A stretch of 8,208 nt of DNA from Paenibacillaceae bacterium (GTDB taxonomy: Bacteria > Bacillota > Bacilli > Paenibacillales > YIM-B00363). The stretch lies in assembly GCA_018969805.1 (NCBI GenBank), contig JAGWXQ010000054.1:1-8208 (forward strand), read 5' to 3'. Shown in pieces: positions 1-6,353 of the stretch. Position 1 is the first letter of the stretch; each line of letters starts with the position of its first letter. A program made the translations under genes and the position numbers. The notes below the pieces were generated by a model that worked only from the letters and a program-made list of their open reading frames with translations, had not been told where the DNA came from and searched no databases.

Positions 1-366
1 TCCCTTCATATGCTGCCCCGAAAGCAGCTGTTGCTTGAGCATCGCATGCAACTGCTTTTCACTCAGCTCTTTCCGCGCGACTTCCGTCTGTTCGGTCATG
101 ACGGTCGCTTGCTCAGACTGCGCTGCGATCGGCTGCAGCACTTGCTTAATTCCTGCGATATTTACTCCTTTTTCGATCAATGCTTTCACTTCCAACAAAC
201 GCTCCACATCGTTGAATGAAAACAACCGCTGATTGCCTGACGTGCGCGCGGGCCGAATAAGCTCGTGCTGCTCGTAGTACCGCACTTGTCTCGCGGTCAA
301 ATCGGTGAGCTTCATGACAATACCGATAGGGAACAACGCCATATTGCGTCGAATGTCGTCCGTCAC
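1..366 (-). CDS. glnR: GlnR, MerR-family nitrogen regulator (3' end cut by window)
   Basis: The 122 residues visible match the GlnR family: the start MTDDIRRNMALFPIGIVMKL is followed by the MerR winged helix (LTARQVRYYEQHELIRPAR, then NQRLFSFNDVERL) and a helical stretch with KGVNIAGIKQVL. In Bacillus, GlnR is a dimeric repressor of glnRA and other nitrogen genes. Its C-terminal tail responds to feedback-inhibited glutamine synthetase; here the tail continues past the window edge, so its regulatory end cannot be judged. I chose the GTG at 366 because VTDDIRR aligns with the known MSDNIRR start and TAGGTGA lies 5 nt upstream. An in-frame GTG 9 nt earlier sits inside that ribosome binding site. 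Upstream on the same strand is ynbB, the usual Bacillus neighbour, but 677 bp away. glnA would be expected next, outside the window. Confidence 0.95.
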   Translation of the reverse strand, partial: MTDDIRRNMALFPIGIVMKLTDLTARQVRYYEQHELIRPARTSGNQRLFSFNDVERLLEVKALIEKGVNIAGIKQVLQPIAAQSEQATVMTEQTEVARKELSEKQLHAMLKQQLLSGQHMKG

Positions 367-403
367 GCGCGCGTCACCTACCCTCACAGTCCCTCATACG
401 TCT

Positions 404-433
404 ATGATAGCCAATCGGAAAATCCTTTGTCAA
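404..433 (-). promoter_or_regulatory. Sigma-A-type promoter of glnR
   Basis: Read on the minus strand, TTGACA (433-428) and TATCAT (409-404) are separated by 18 nt, giving a predicted transcript start near 397 and a leader of about 30 nt before the GTG at 366. Just upstream, TGACA repeats at 463-459 and 454-450, and the -35 itself contains TGACA. These resemble half of a GlnR site, but I found no full TGTNAN7TNACA palindrome, so autoregulation is only a possibility. Confidence 0.7.
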
Positions 434-527
434 CTTTACGTGATGTCGGTGTCACGGATGTCATTTCCCGCGACTTCGTTTGTTGTCGTTCTCTGGGGGG
501 TCTTGACACGAATCCGTATTTCAAACC

Positions 528-561
528 ATCGATCCGTTTCACAAAAACGCCTTTTGTGATC
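528..561 (-). repeat. Dispersed intergenic repeat, copy 1
   Basis: This segment matches the copy at 7717-7750 at 31 of 34 positions. Shared blocks on the plus strand are ATCGATCCGTT and AAAAACGCCTTTTG, followed by YGATC. It lies about 160 nt upstream of the glnR start, outside the promoter. On the minus strand one frame reads KGVFVKRIDGL, matching the other copies without a gap. Unlike copy 3, it lacks the left arm of a terminator hairpin. Confidence 0.65.
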
Positions 562-1043
562 CAGCGCATACACGTTGACCTGTTCCGATGATCCATTTCT
601 TCTGCGCGCACGACCGCGCCCATCTTGTATGAACGCATGCACGTTTTGCGTTCACAATTTCTTTGGTCATGCGGCGTATGATCCCTCGTCATTGCAGCAA
701 CTTTTATTTACATAATTTCCTTCATTAAAAAAATAATCCATTGCACTTTTTTTGTGTATTTGTCAGATTGTATTTATTTATGTGCCCTCTTTTGCGATCG
801 CTCGGTTCATTCTGTATTTCTTTTTCGTTTCCATCACCTCTCTTGCATGATCGCGACCACAATTCTATCTCATGCATCAGGATTCGTATCATGAGCGGGT
901 GCGTATCGTGCTTCATGTGCGCATCCAACGCTCCATTTGGGTGCATCACGTGTTCGACCATAAATCGACTTGCCCCACGATACGTCGTTCACCCTATTTT
1001 TTGTTCCCAACGGCAACCGTTGTGCCATCGCAGATCCGCTGCA

Positions 1044-2300
1044 TTACCTGATGTTCCGGAGTCCCACTGCACACTCCTCGTGTCCGAGCCGGGCAGCTGC
1101 CCGCAGCATTGCAGTTGCGACGTGCCCCGCACTCAATCCCCCTTGCACAAACGCAGTATACGGTGGACGCAGAGGTGCATCTGCCGACAATTCGCTGCTC
1201 GCTCCCTGGACAAACGTCCCTCCTGCCATAATAATGTCGCACGCATATCCGGGCATCGGTCCGGGTGTCGGGCAGACGTGCGCATCGATCGGGGACGATT
1301 GCTGTATCGTTTGCACAAACGTGCACAATTGTTTTTCATTGTCAAACGCAATCGTCTGTACACTATCCGCACGCATCTGGTCCCATAGCGGATCGACATC
1401 GTATCCCAGATGCGCAAACAACGCCGCCGCAAAGACGGCCCCTTCCATCGCTTGTGCCACACTGTGCGGTGCCATCCACAGTCCTTGAAAAAAAGCCCGA
1501 TAGCCGCTGTCGTATGCTCCGATCGCACCCGCTACCCCTGGTGCATACAACCGTTCGGCGATGCGTCCGATGAGCTCCGCCTTTCCGACGACGTACCCAC
1601 CGGTAGGCGCGATGCCTCCCCCCGCGTTTTTGATGAGCGATCCAGCACACACGTCGGCACCGACGTGTGTCGGTTCCACGTCCTCTACCCATTCCCCATA
1701 GCAATTGTCCACAAACACCGATGCCAAAGGTGCATGCGCACGCACACACTGGACGAGTGCGTCAATCGAGGCGATCGACACCGCTGGACGCCGCGCATAT
1801 CCGCGCGCGCGCTGCACAGCGACGACACCGACGCGCCCCGAGAGCGCACGCTGCACCGCATCGAAATCGACCGACCCGTCCGATGCCAAAGGAACGATGC
1901 GCGTCTGTACACCCCACGCTTGCAAACTGCCCGGCCCGCTGCCGAGTACCGGAAGCAGTGTATCATACGGCGTCCCTGTAGCAAAAACGAGCGTATCGCC
2001 TGGACGCAGCATCCCAAACAACGCCACTGCAATCGCATGCGTCCCAGAGGCGATATGCGGCCGCACGAGTGCCGCTTCCGCGCCAAACACTGTGGCGTAC
2101 ACCCGCTCAAGCGTCTCGCGCCCGACATCGCCGTAGCCGTAGCCCGTCGATCCGTGCATATGCCACGACGACACGCGATGCGCGTGAAACGCCTGCAGCG
2201 CGCGCTCTTGCAGCCGCCACTCGCGTGCACGGATGTCCGCGCACACTGGCGCAATGCGTTGTGCGATGATCGTCCGAACATCGTTTATGATGGTTTCCAT
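1044..2300 (-). CDS. ynbB: YnbB-type PLP-dependent enzyme (methionine gamma-lyase / aluminium-resistance family)
   Basis: This 418-residue protein has the signatures of the fold-type I PLP family annotated as methionine gamma-lyase-like or aluminium resistance protein. These are HGSTGYGYGDVGRETLE (residues 49-65), the cofactor-binding loop SGTHAI (85-90), the aspartate of FVDNCYGEW (D198) and the probable Schiff-base lysine K224 in GSLIKNAGGG. Length is normal and no defect is seen. The true substrate of the group is poorly established, so only a PLP enzyme acting on sulfur amino acids or related compounds can be suggested. I chose the ATG at 2300: ACAGGAG lies 7 nt upstream, while the ATG at 2306 is too close to it. 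In Bacillus ynbB precedes glnR, as here. Upstream is gpr, 84 nt away. No sigma-A promoter is obvious in that gap. Confidence 0.9.
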   Translation of the reverse strand: METIINDVRTIIAQRIAPVCADIRAREWRLQERALQAFHAHRVSSWHMHGSTGYGYGDVGRETLERVYATVFGAEAALVRPHIASGTHAIAVALFGMLRPGDTLVFATGTPYDTLLPVLGSGPGSLQAWGVQTRIVPLASDGSVDFDAVQRALSGRVGVVAVQRARGYARRPAVSIASIDALVQCVRAHAPLASVFVDNCYGEWVEDVEPTHVGADVCAGSLIKNAGGGIAPTGGYVVGKAELIGRIAERLYAPGVAGAIGAYDSGYRAFFQGLWMAPHSVAQAMEGAVFAAALFAHLGYDVDPLWDQMRADSVQTIAFDNEKQLCTFVQTIQQSSPIDAHVCPTPGPMPGYACDIIMAGGTFVQGASSELSADAPLRPPYTAFVQGGLSAGHVATAMLRAAARLGHEECAVGLRNIR

Positions 2301-2335
2301 ATGCATGCTCCTGTAAGGTACTCCTCCTACAATAC

Positions 2336-2363
2336 ATCGATCCGTTTTGCAAAACTGCCTTTA
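2336..2363 (-). repeat. Dispersed intergenic repeat, copy 2 (diverged)
   Basis: It shares ATCGATCCGTT exactly with the other copies, and 23 of 28 positions with copy 1. It lies in the short gap between gpr and ynbB, 35 nt before the ynbB start. On the minus strand the frame reads AKGSFAKRIDVL and then a stop (2329-2327), aligned without gaps to the peptides of copies 1 and 3. A weak hairpin (TGCC...GGCA then GTTTT) just before it is the only terminator candidate for gpr. Confidence 0.55.
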
Positions 2364-2384
2364 GCTTCCGCGGCATATAGTCCC

Positions 2385-3332
2385 CTAGCTATTTGTTTTC
2401 ATCAGGGGATTCATATGAATAACGTCTGGTTGCAGTGCTTTGTTGAGCATTTGGGCAATGATGCTTCCCATATCCTCGATAAACTGATCGACTTCTTTCG
2501 GTGTCACGACGAGATCGTCGCCTGTAGGCTCCAAAATTTCTCGTGCCAGCGTACGGCGCTGTTCTGACGAAAGTGACGACAAAATTCCGAGCACGTCTTT
2601 GGACACGTCCGTGCGTGCGCGCACGATGCGTTCGATCGCATCCAACGTATCTTGTACGATCGTCGATGCATACACGACCGTCGGAACCCCGATGACAAAC
2701 ACTGGCACGCCGAGCACCGCCCGCGTAATCGGCTTTCGATGGTTTCCGACACCCGAGCCCGGGGACAGCCCCGCATCCGAAAACTGGATCGTCGTATACA
2801 CGCGCGAGAGCGAACGCGATGCCAGCGCATCGACGAGAACGACTGCGCGTGGCCGCGTGTGCTCCACGATGCTTTGTACGACTTCGCTCGTCTCCATCCC
2901 CGTGATGCCGAGTACACCCGGTGCACAAGCACTGACGATACGATACCCGCTCCACGACGGCTCGACACGCCCCCAATGCCGTGTGACGACGATGTCGTCA
3001 ACGACGCGTGGCCCAAGCGCATCCGGCGTGACGTGGCGGTTGCCTAGGCCGACGACGAGTACCGCATCGTCGTTTTGCACCCGATGCTGTGAAAACAACG
3101 ATTGCAACGTTTTCGTCCCGTGGTCAATGATGCGCGCTGGAAACTCCGATGGTGTGTGGCGATATTCCGGCACATCGATCGTAACATACGTCCCCTGCGG
3201 GATGCCCGTTTCCCGTTCCTGCTGCTCCGCAATGTGCATCGTCGTTACCGTTATGCGCTGATCGTCTGACTGTTGCACGCCACGCGTCTGCCCTTGTGCC
3301 TTATTGCGCTCCAGAGCCAAGTCTGTTCGCAT
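2385..3332 (-). CDS. gpr: GPR, germination (spore) protease
   Basis: This 315-residue protein is the spore endopeptidase (peptidase family A25) that cleaves small acid-soluble proteins from spore DNA during germination. Visible hallmarks are RTDLALE at the start, VVGLGNRHVTPDALGPRVV (D104), AVVLVDALASRS (D168) and SDAGLSPGSGVGNHRK (185-200). D104 and D168 match in position the two aspartates proposed as catalytic in the Bacillus megaterium enzyme. I chose the ATG at 3332 because GGAGGTG ends 6 nt upstream; the GTG at 3341 lies inside that ribosome binding site. With this start only MRTD precedes the probable self-processing point (RTD/LA, which resembles the SASP cleavage site), so the zymogen propeptide is almost absent. 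gpr diverges from rpsT, as in Bacillus, but is followed by ynbB rather than spoIIP. Confidence 0.96.
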   Translation of the reverse strand: MRTDLALERNKAQGQTRGVQQSDDQRITVTTMHIAEQQERETGIPQGTYVTIDVPEYRHTPSEFPARIIDHGTKTLQSLFSQHRVQNDDAVLVVGLGNRHVTPDALGPRVVDDIVVTRHWGRVEPSWSGYRIVSACAPGVLGITGMETSEVVQSIVEHTRPRAVVLVDALASRSLSRVYTTIQFSDAGLSPGSGVGNHRKPITRAVLGVPVFVIGVPTVVYASTIVQDTLDAIERIVRARTDVSKDVLGILSSLSSEQRRTLAREILEPTGDDLVVTPKEVDQFIEDMGSIIAQMLNKALQPDVIHMNPLMKTNS

Positions 3333-3351
3333 ATGCCCCACCTCCGCCCAT

Positions 3352-3381
3352 CATTGTCGCCGTCTGCGCGTACGCACATAC
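3352..3381 (-). promoter_or_regulatory. Candidate forespore (sigma-F-like) promoter of gpr
   Basis: On the minus strand GTATG (3381-3377) and GGCGACAATG (3361-3352) are separated by 15 nt. This fits the sigma-F pattern of a GYATA-like -35 and GGNNANAHTN -10. Bacillus gpr is known to be transcribed by forespore sigma factors. The weakness is that transcription would start right at the ribosome binding site, leaving a leader of only about 13 nt. No sigma-A promoter is seen for this gene. Confidence 0.3.
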
Positions 3382-3403
3382 GCCGTGCATGTGTGGGATG
3401 GCG

Positions 3404-3432
3404 TTGCAAATCGGAGACGAATGCGCTACAAT
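3404..3432 (+). promoter_or_regulatory. Sigma-A-type promoter of rpsT
   Basis: TTGCAA (3404-3409) and TACAAT (3427-3432) are separated by 17 nt, one mismatch each from consensus. The predicted start near 3439 gives a leader of about 27 nt containing AGGGGGTGA before the GTG at 3466. It lies back to back with the gpr upstream region. Confidence 0.75.
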
Positions 3433-3465
3433 AAGTCGATGCAACCGATGAGGGGGTGAATCTCA

Positions 3466-3747
3466 GTGCCAAATATTCAATCCGCGATCAAGCGCGCAAA
3501 GCAAAGTGAAAAGCGTCGTCTGCGCAACGCGTCGGTTCGATCGGCATTGCGTACCGCAGTGAAGACGTCCGAGCGCGCGAGTGCAGCGGCAAATGACACG
3601 CACGTGATCGCGTCTGCGTATGTGCTTGCCCAAAAGAAGCTGGATCAATGTGCACGCAAAGGCATCATTCATCGCAATGCCGCCGCGCGCAAAGCGTCGC
3701 GCCTCGCACGCAAACGCAACGCCGCACGCATCCAGCAACCGAGCTAA
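3466..3747 (+). CDS. rpsT: 30S ribosomal protein S20
   Basis: This 93-residue, strongly basic, helical protein begins MPNIQSAIKRAKQSEKRRLR and has the S20 pattern of lysine and arginine clusters, including QKKLDQCARKGIIHRNAAARKASRLARK near the C-terminal half. S20 binds 16S rRNA early in 30S assembly. The start is GTG at 3466, preceded by AGGGGGTGA with 6 nt between. The length is close to the usual 85-90 residues, with a short extra tail (IQQPS). It is a single-gene unit with its own promoter and terminator, converging on holA with 33 nt between stop codons and diverging from gpr. This is the classical Bacillus arrangement around rpsT. Confidence 0.97.
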   Translation: MPNIQSAIKRAKQSEKRRLRNASVRSALRTAVKTSERASAAANDTHVIASAYVLAQKKLDQCARKGIIHRNAAARKASRLARKRNAARIQQPS

Positions 3748-3752
3748 CGTAC

Positions 3753-3782
3753 AGGGCAGCGATCGACTGCCTTGTTTTTTTT
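3753..3782 (+). terminator. Intrinsic terminator of rpsT
   Basis: AGGGCAG (3753-3759) pairs with CTGCCTT (3767-3773), one G-T wobble, around the loop CGATCGA. A run of eight T follows at 3775-3782. On the minus strand the same hairpin is not followed by T, so it does not look like a terminator for holA. The T-run touches the holA stop codon. Confidence 0.85.
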
Positions 3783-4740
3783 ACCAATCAAAGGCGTTGC
3801 TGTGCACTGCAAGCACAAACTGTTCCAAGGCGATCTTCGGTGAGACGGTCCCGGTTTTCATTTCACCATCCAATGCAGCCAATCGGTACATCATCTGCGT
3901 CAGTTGGTGCTTCGTATACGATTGCGCTTGGGTTTTGAGCTTGCGCAACACAAACGGCGCGACCGCAACATGCTGTGGTGCTTCTGTACACGCGATCAGC
4001 TGGCGATACGCCCGCGCCAGCAAAAATACAAGCTTAATAGGGTCTTCTTTTTGCGCATACAAGTCCCGCACGATGCGCAGCGCATCACCAGCCCGTCGCT
4101 CAATGACCGCATCCACGTACGCAAACACGATTTCATCCCGCGACGGCACGACGACCGCGTCAATTGCAGCGCAATCGATCGCCTGCCCTTCTCCTACATA
4201 CAAGACGAGCTTTTCGATTTCCTGAAGCAGCATCGCGATGGACGTGCCCACACGTGCCACGAGCAACCGCGCCGCTTGTTCCTCAATTTGCTGTACGTTG
4301 CGCATGACCCAGGAGACGCATTCCTTTTCTTGCAGCGATGCAAAATGGTGTTCCACAGCGTGTGTGCGCGTCGTTTTTACGATCGCTTTGCGTTCGTCGA
4401 GCTTGGGCACTGCGGCGTATACGATGAGCACGACGTCCGGTGTCGGGGACGCGATGTATGCCCCATACGCAGCGATGTCCGCGTCCGTGGTCTTGCTTTT
4501 TCCCGCAGCCAAAAACAGCGCATTTTTGAACACGACGAGCCTGCGCTGGGCAAAAAAAGACGTGTACCGTAGTGCGTCGATCGCTCCCCCAAGCGGGACG
4601 TCCTGCACGTCAACGACGTCGACCGACGCACCTGCCTCAGAGCACCATTGCTGCACATACGCTTTGATCCATTGGTCACACAGCTCAGTCTCCGCACCGT
4701 ATACGAGATGCAGCCATCCGTCTGTTTTTTTCCGCGCCAT
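3781..4740 (-). CDS. holA: DNA polymerase III delta subunit (clamp loader)
   Basis: This 319-residue protein fits HolA/YqeN, the clamp-loader subunit that opens the sliding clamp. The N-terminal part has the family pattern HLVYGAETELCDQWIK, TSFFAQRRLVVFKNALFL (contacting the clamp in known homologues) and DVVLIVYAAVPKLDERK. The middle has AARLLVARVGTSIAMLLQEIEKL, and the C-terminal part DEIVFAYVDAVIERRAGDALRIVRDL with ARAYRQLI. I chose the ATG at 4740, where MARKK begins 14 nt after the upstream stop and GGGTGG lies just before it. The GTG at 4800 would run the gene into its neighbour and has no ribosome binding site. The short gap indicates co-transcription, and perhaps translational coupling, with the secreted protein upstream. 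In Bacillus the gene before holA is comEC, which is absent here. Confidence 0.93.
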   Translation of the reverse strand: MARKKTDGWLHLVYGAETELCDQWIKAYVQQWCSEAGASVDVVDVQDVPLGGAIDALRYTSFFAQRRLVVFKNALFLAAGKSKTTDADIAAYGAYIASPTPDVVLIVYAAVPKLDERKAIVKTTRTHAVEHHFASLQEKECVSWVMRNVQQIEEQAARLLVARVGTSIAMLLQEIEKLVLYVGEGQAIDCAAIDAVVVPSRDEIVFAYVDAVIERRAGDALRIVRDLYAQKEDPIKLVFLLARAYRQLIACTEAPQHVAVAPFVLRKLKTQAQSYTKHQLTQMMYRLAALDGEMKTGTVSPKIALEQFVLAVHSNAFDW

Positions 4741-4754
4741 ACGCCCACCCGTCT

Positions 4755-5969
4755 TTACAATTCCGTTTTTGGTCCGTGCAACGTATCGACCAATTTCCAC
4801 GAACCGTTTGCTTGCTTTGCTAGCGTGTGCACTGACCGCACGCGAACGTCGGCAAACGACGGGCCGCTGATTTTGCGCATCGTCTGTACCGTATACACGT
4901 ACAGCTGTTCATTCGATTGGCCGACAATGCGCACATCTTCCAGCTCATGAATCAGATCGTACGTATCCAATAAATTGCGCATCGCATCGATCATCGCTTC
5001 TCGAAACGGTGCTTGCTCATCGATCTTTTTTTCCAATTCGTCCAACCGTTTTTTGTTTGTCGCCAGTACGATCCCGCGCATCATCGCCGATACTTGTGCC
5101 ACAAGCGACTCCGGCACAGCAACGGCAGCAGGCCATTCCGGATCTGTGCGCAGCCATCGCGTCTGCTGCGGTGCCGCATCAAAGATCTGCCAGCCAAACT
5201 GTGGATGTTTGCGCAAGGTGACGACGACTTCGGATTCATGATCGACGAAAAACGCCCCACCCCGCCACGTATGCTGCTCGCGTACGCGCACCGTCGCACT
5301 AAGTGCATCGAGCGTCTCGACGAGAAACGAGACGACTTGTGTCGTCACATCACGCAGTGCAAACGACTGCGTTTGTGCCGTCACGATCCAATTGCGTATC
5401 GGGGAAAACGGATGCACCGTATGCATCAGTTCTTCAATGCGTTCCTCGTTGGACACGCGGATCATGCGGTCGTACACGTTTTTGATTGCCTGCTTTTCTT
5501 TGGCTGCGTCGATGCGCGCCGGAGCGACTTTGAGTTGATTGACGATGCTGATGCGGCGCAAGTCCCGATCGTATTGGACTTGGGCATCGATCGCTTCGGC
5601 GACAAAGCGCAGCGGAACGTACGTGGTCCCTCTGCGTGAAAACGGAGGTTGCAACAAGACGACATCGTTGCCATTGACCGTCGCACGCGTGCTGCCCAGC
5701 TGCAGCTGCATTGTCCCTGTAGAGCCGATGCCCCGGATCGTCTTGGTCGCCTCATTCCACACCAGCGAAATGCCCAACGCATCAAACACCGTGCGCAACG
5801 GGACGAACGTCACGCCTCCACGCTCCACGGGCTGCGCGTCTTCCCCAATCACCTCGTCGTTGATCACAATCGTTACGCGGGGCTGCTGCGCCTGCACTGC
5901 TCCACCGCACAGCAACGCTGCACACACCAAGCAAGACCATGCTCGGTATTTGCCCATACATATGCCCAC
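4755..5969 (-). CDS. Secreted protein with copper-amine-oxidase-like N-terminal domain
   Basis: From GTG at 5969 the protein has 404 residues. A signal peptide is clear: basic start (K7, R9), hydrophobic core and AVQA/QQ cleavage near residues 27/28. Residues about 31-145 form a copper-amine-oxidase N-terminal-like domain with its two typical repeats, GGVTFVPLRTVFDALGISLVW and GTTYVPLRFVAEAIDAQVQY. This domain is common in secreted Bacillota proteins and is not itself catalytic. The remainder seems to hold two similar segments (about 160-266 and 290-397), each with N-x-x-R-I/L-E/D-E-L near its start and a beta-rich end; an NTF2/SnoaL-like fold is my guess. Start choice: AAAGGTG lies 9 nt before this GTG. 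ATG at 5957 would also give a good signal peptide, and GTG at 5981 overlaps the ribosome binding site. Substrate and role are unknown. Confidence 0.85.
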   Translation of the reverse strand: MGICMGKYRAWSCLVCAALLCGGAVQAQQPRVTIVINDEVIGEDAQPVERGGVTFVPLRTVFDALGISLVWNEATKTIRGIGSTGTMQLQLGSTRATVNGNDVVLLQPPFSRRGTTYVPLRFVAEAIDAQVQYDRDLRRISIVNQLKVAPARIDAAKEKQAIKNVYDRMIRVSNEERIEELMHTVHPFSPIRNWIVTAQTQSFALRDVTTQVVSFLVETLDALSATVRVREQHTWRGGAFFVDHESEVVVTLRKHPQFGWQIFDAAPQQTRWLRTDPEWPAAVAVPESLVAQVSAMMRGIVLATNKKRLDELEKKIDEQAPFREAMIDAMRNLLDTYDLIHELEDVRIVGQSNEQLYVYTVQTMRKISGPSFADVRVRSVHTLAKQANGSWKLVDTLHGPKTEL

Positions 5970-5995
5970 AATGTTGCCCACCTTTCTCTTCCTCT

Positions 5996-6025
5996 ATCAT
6001 ACCATGTCCACGACAACCCACACAA
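5996..6025 (-). promoter_or_regulatory. Promoter of the secreted protein-holA operon
   Basis: On the minus strand TATGAT (6001-5996) is a good -10, with TTGTGT (6025-6020) 18 nt upstream as a weak -35. The transcript would begin near 5989, just before the ribosome binding site AAAGGTG. The -35 is only 4 bp from the -35 of rpmB on the other strand. Confidence 0.5.
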
Positions 6026-6029
6026 CGTG

Positions 6030-6059
6030 TTGACACGCACATACGGACTGTGGTATCGT
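6030..6059 (+). promoter_or_regulatory. Sigma-A-type promoter of rpmB
   Basis: A perfect TTGACA (6030-6035) is followed after 18 nt by TATCGT (6054-6059). The predicted transcript start near 6066 leaves a leader of about 30 nt before the ATG at 6097. Confidence 0.65.
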
Positions 6060-6096
6060 ATACGAATCGATGTTCAGTAGGGGAGAAGGTGGCAAA

Positions 6097-6285
6097 ATGG
6101 CTCGCACGTGCTTTATTACCGGGAAGAAGCGCAGCTCTGGAAACAGCGTATCGCACGCGCACAACAATGTGCGTCGTTCGTGGGGCGTAAACGTACAAAA
6201 AGTACGCATTCTCGTAAAAGGAAAACCCAAGCGCGTATACGTCAGTACGCGTGCATTAAAGTCCGGCAAAATCCAGCGCGTGTAA
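6097..6285 (+). CDS. rpmB: 50S ribosomal protein L28
   Basis: This 62-residue basic protein begins MARTCFITGKKRSSGNSVSH and continues with RRSWGVNVQKVRILVKGKPK and RALKSGKIQRV. It is colinear with Bacillus L28 over its full length. It has a single cysteine (C5) and no Cys4 zinc ribbon, so it is the zinc-free type. ATG at 6097 is preceded by AAGGTGG 4 nt away, within a GGGGAGAAGGTGG stretch. An upstream in-frame ATG at 6070 is rejected because the family begins at MAR. rpmB is transcribed alone, divergent from the secreted protein-holA operon. Confidence 0.97.
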   Translation: MARTCFITGKKRSSGNSVSHAHNNVRRSWGVNVQKVRILVKGKPKRVYVSTRALKSGKIQRV

Positions 6286-6296
6286 TGCGCGCACCC

Positions 6297-6329
6297 ACCG
6301 TAGACACGCACCGTGTTTGCGGTTTTTTT
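6297..6329 (+). terminator. Intrinsic terminator of rpmB
   Basis: ACCGTAGACACG (6297-6308) and CGTGTTTGCGGT (6312-6323) form a 12-bp stem with two wobble pairs and a CAC loop, followed by T to 6329. The next gene begins only 24 nt later. Confidence 0.85.
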
Positions 6330-6353
6330 ATGCCCAAGAAAGGATGAGGCGCA

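Larger units (their letters stand above)
367..1043. other. 677-bp gap between ynbB and glnR, no convincing gene
   Basis: Besides the glnR promoter and one dispersed-repeat copy (528-561), this stretch holds an AT-rich patch at 691-780 with only 20 G or C in 90 bases, a 7-bp perfect hairpin (GAACGCA/TGCGTTC, 631-653) and a 6-bp hairpin at 1009-1023 with no T-run on either strand. Two minus-strand open frames are possible small genes: 725-961 (78 aa, ATG at 961, in-frame stop 30 nt upstream, no good ribosome binding site, lysine/asparagine-rich end in the AT-rich patch) and 402-692 (96 aa, no ribosome binding site, overlaps the glnR promoter). I recognise neither and consider both more likely chance frames. 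The gap is far longer than the usual ynbB-glnR spacing. Confidence 0.6.

Noticed and set aside
402..692. 96-aa minus-strand frame before glnR
   Set aside because: It has no ribosome binding site, its end runs through the glnR promoter, and its codon use differs from neighbouring genes; kept only as part of the gap description because it contains the repeat peptide.
795..800. GCGATCGC as a sign of cyanobacterial origin (HIP1)
   Set aside because: Only two octamers occur, and gpr, glnR and ynbB point clearly to spore-forming Bacillota.
841..960. Weak direct repeats (CGTATCATGAGC / CGTATCGTGCTT)
   Set aside because: They are short, imperfect and occur once; not distinguishable from chance.
1009..1023. 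Hairpin CAACGG/CCGTTG downstream of ynbB as terminator
   Set aside because: On the minus strand it is followed by an A-rich stretch, not T, so it does not fit an intrinsic terminator.
1410..2567. Long plus-strand open frame (385 aa) opposite ynbB
   Set aside because: It is the shadow of ynbB, rich in Arg/His/Cys from GC-rich antisense codons, with no family pattern and no ribosome binding site.
3753..3782. rpsT terminator as a two-way terminator also serving holA
   Set aside because: The T-run exists only on the plus strand side; the minus strand shows no T-run after the hairpin.
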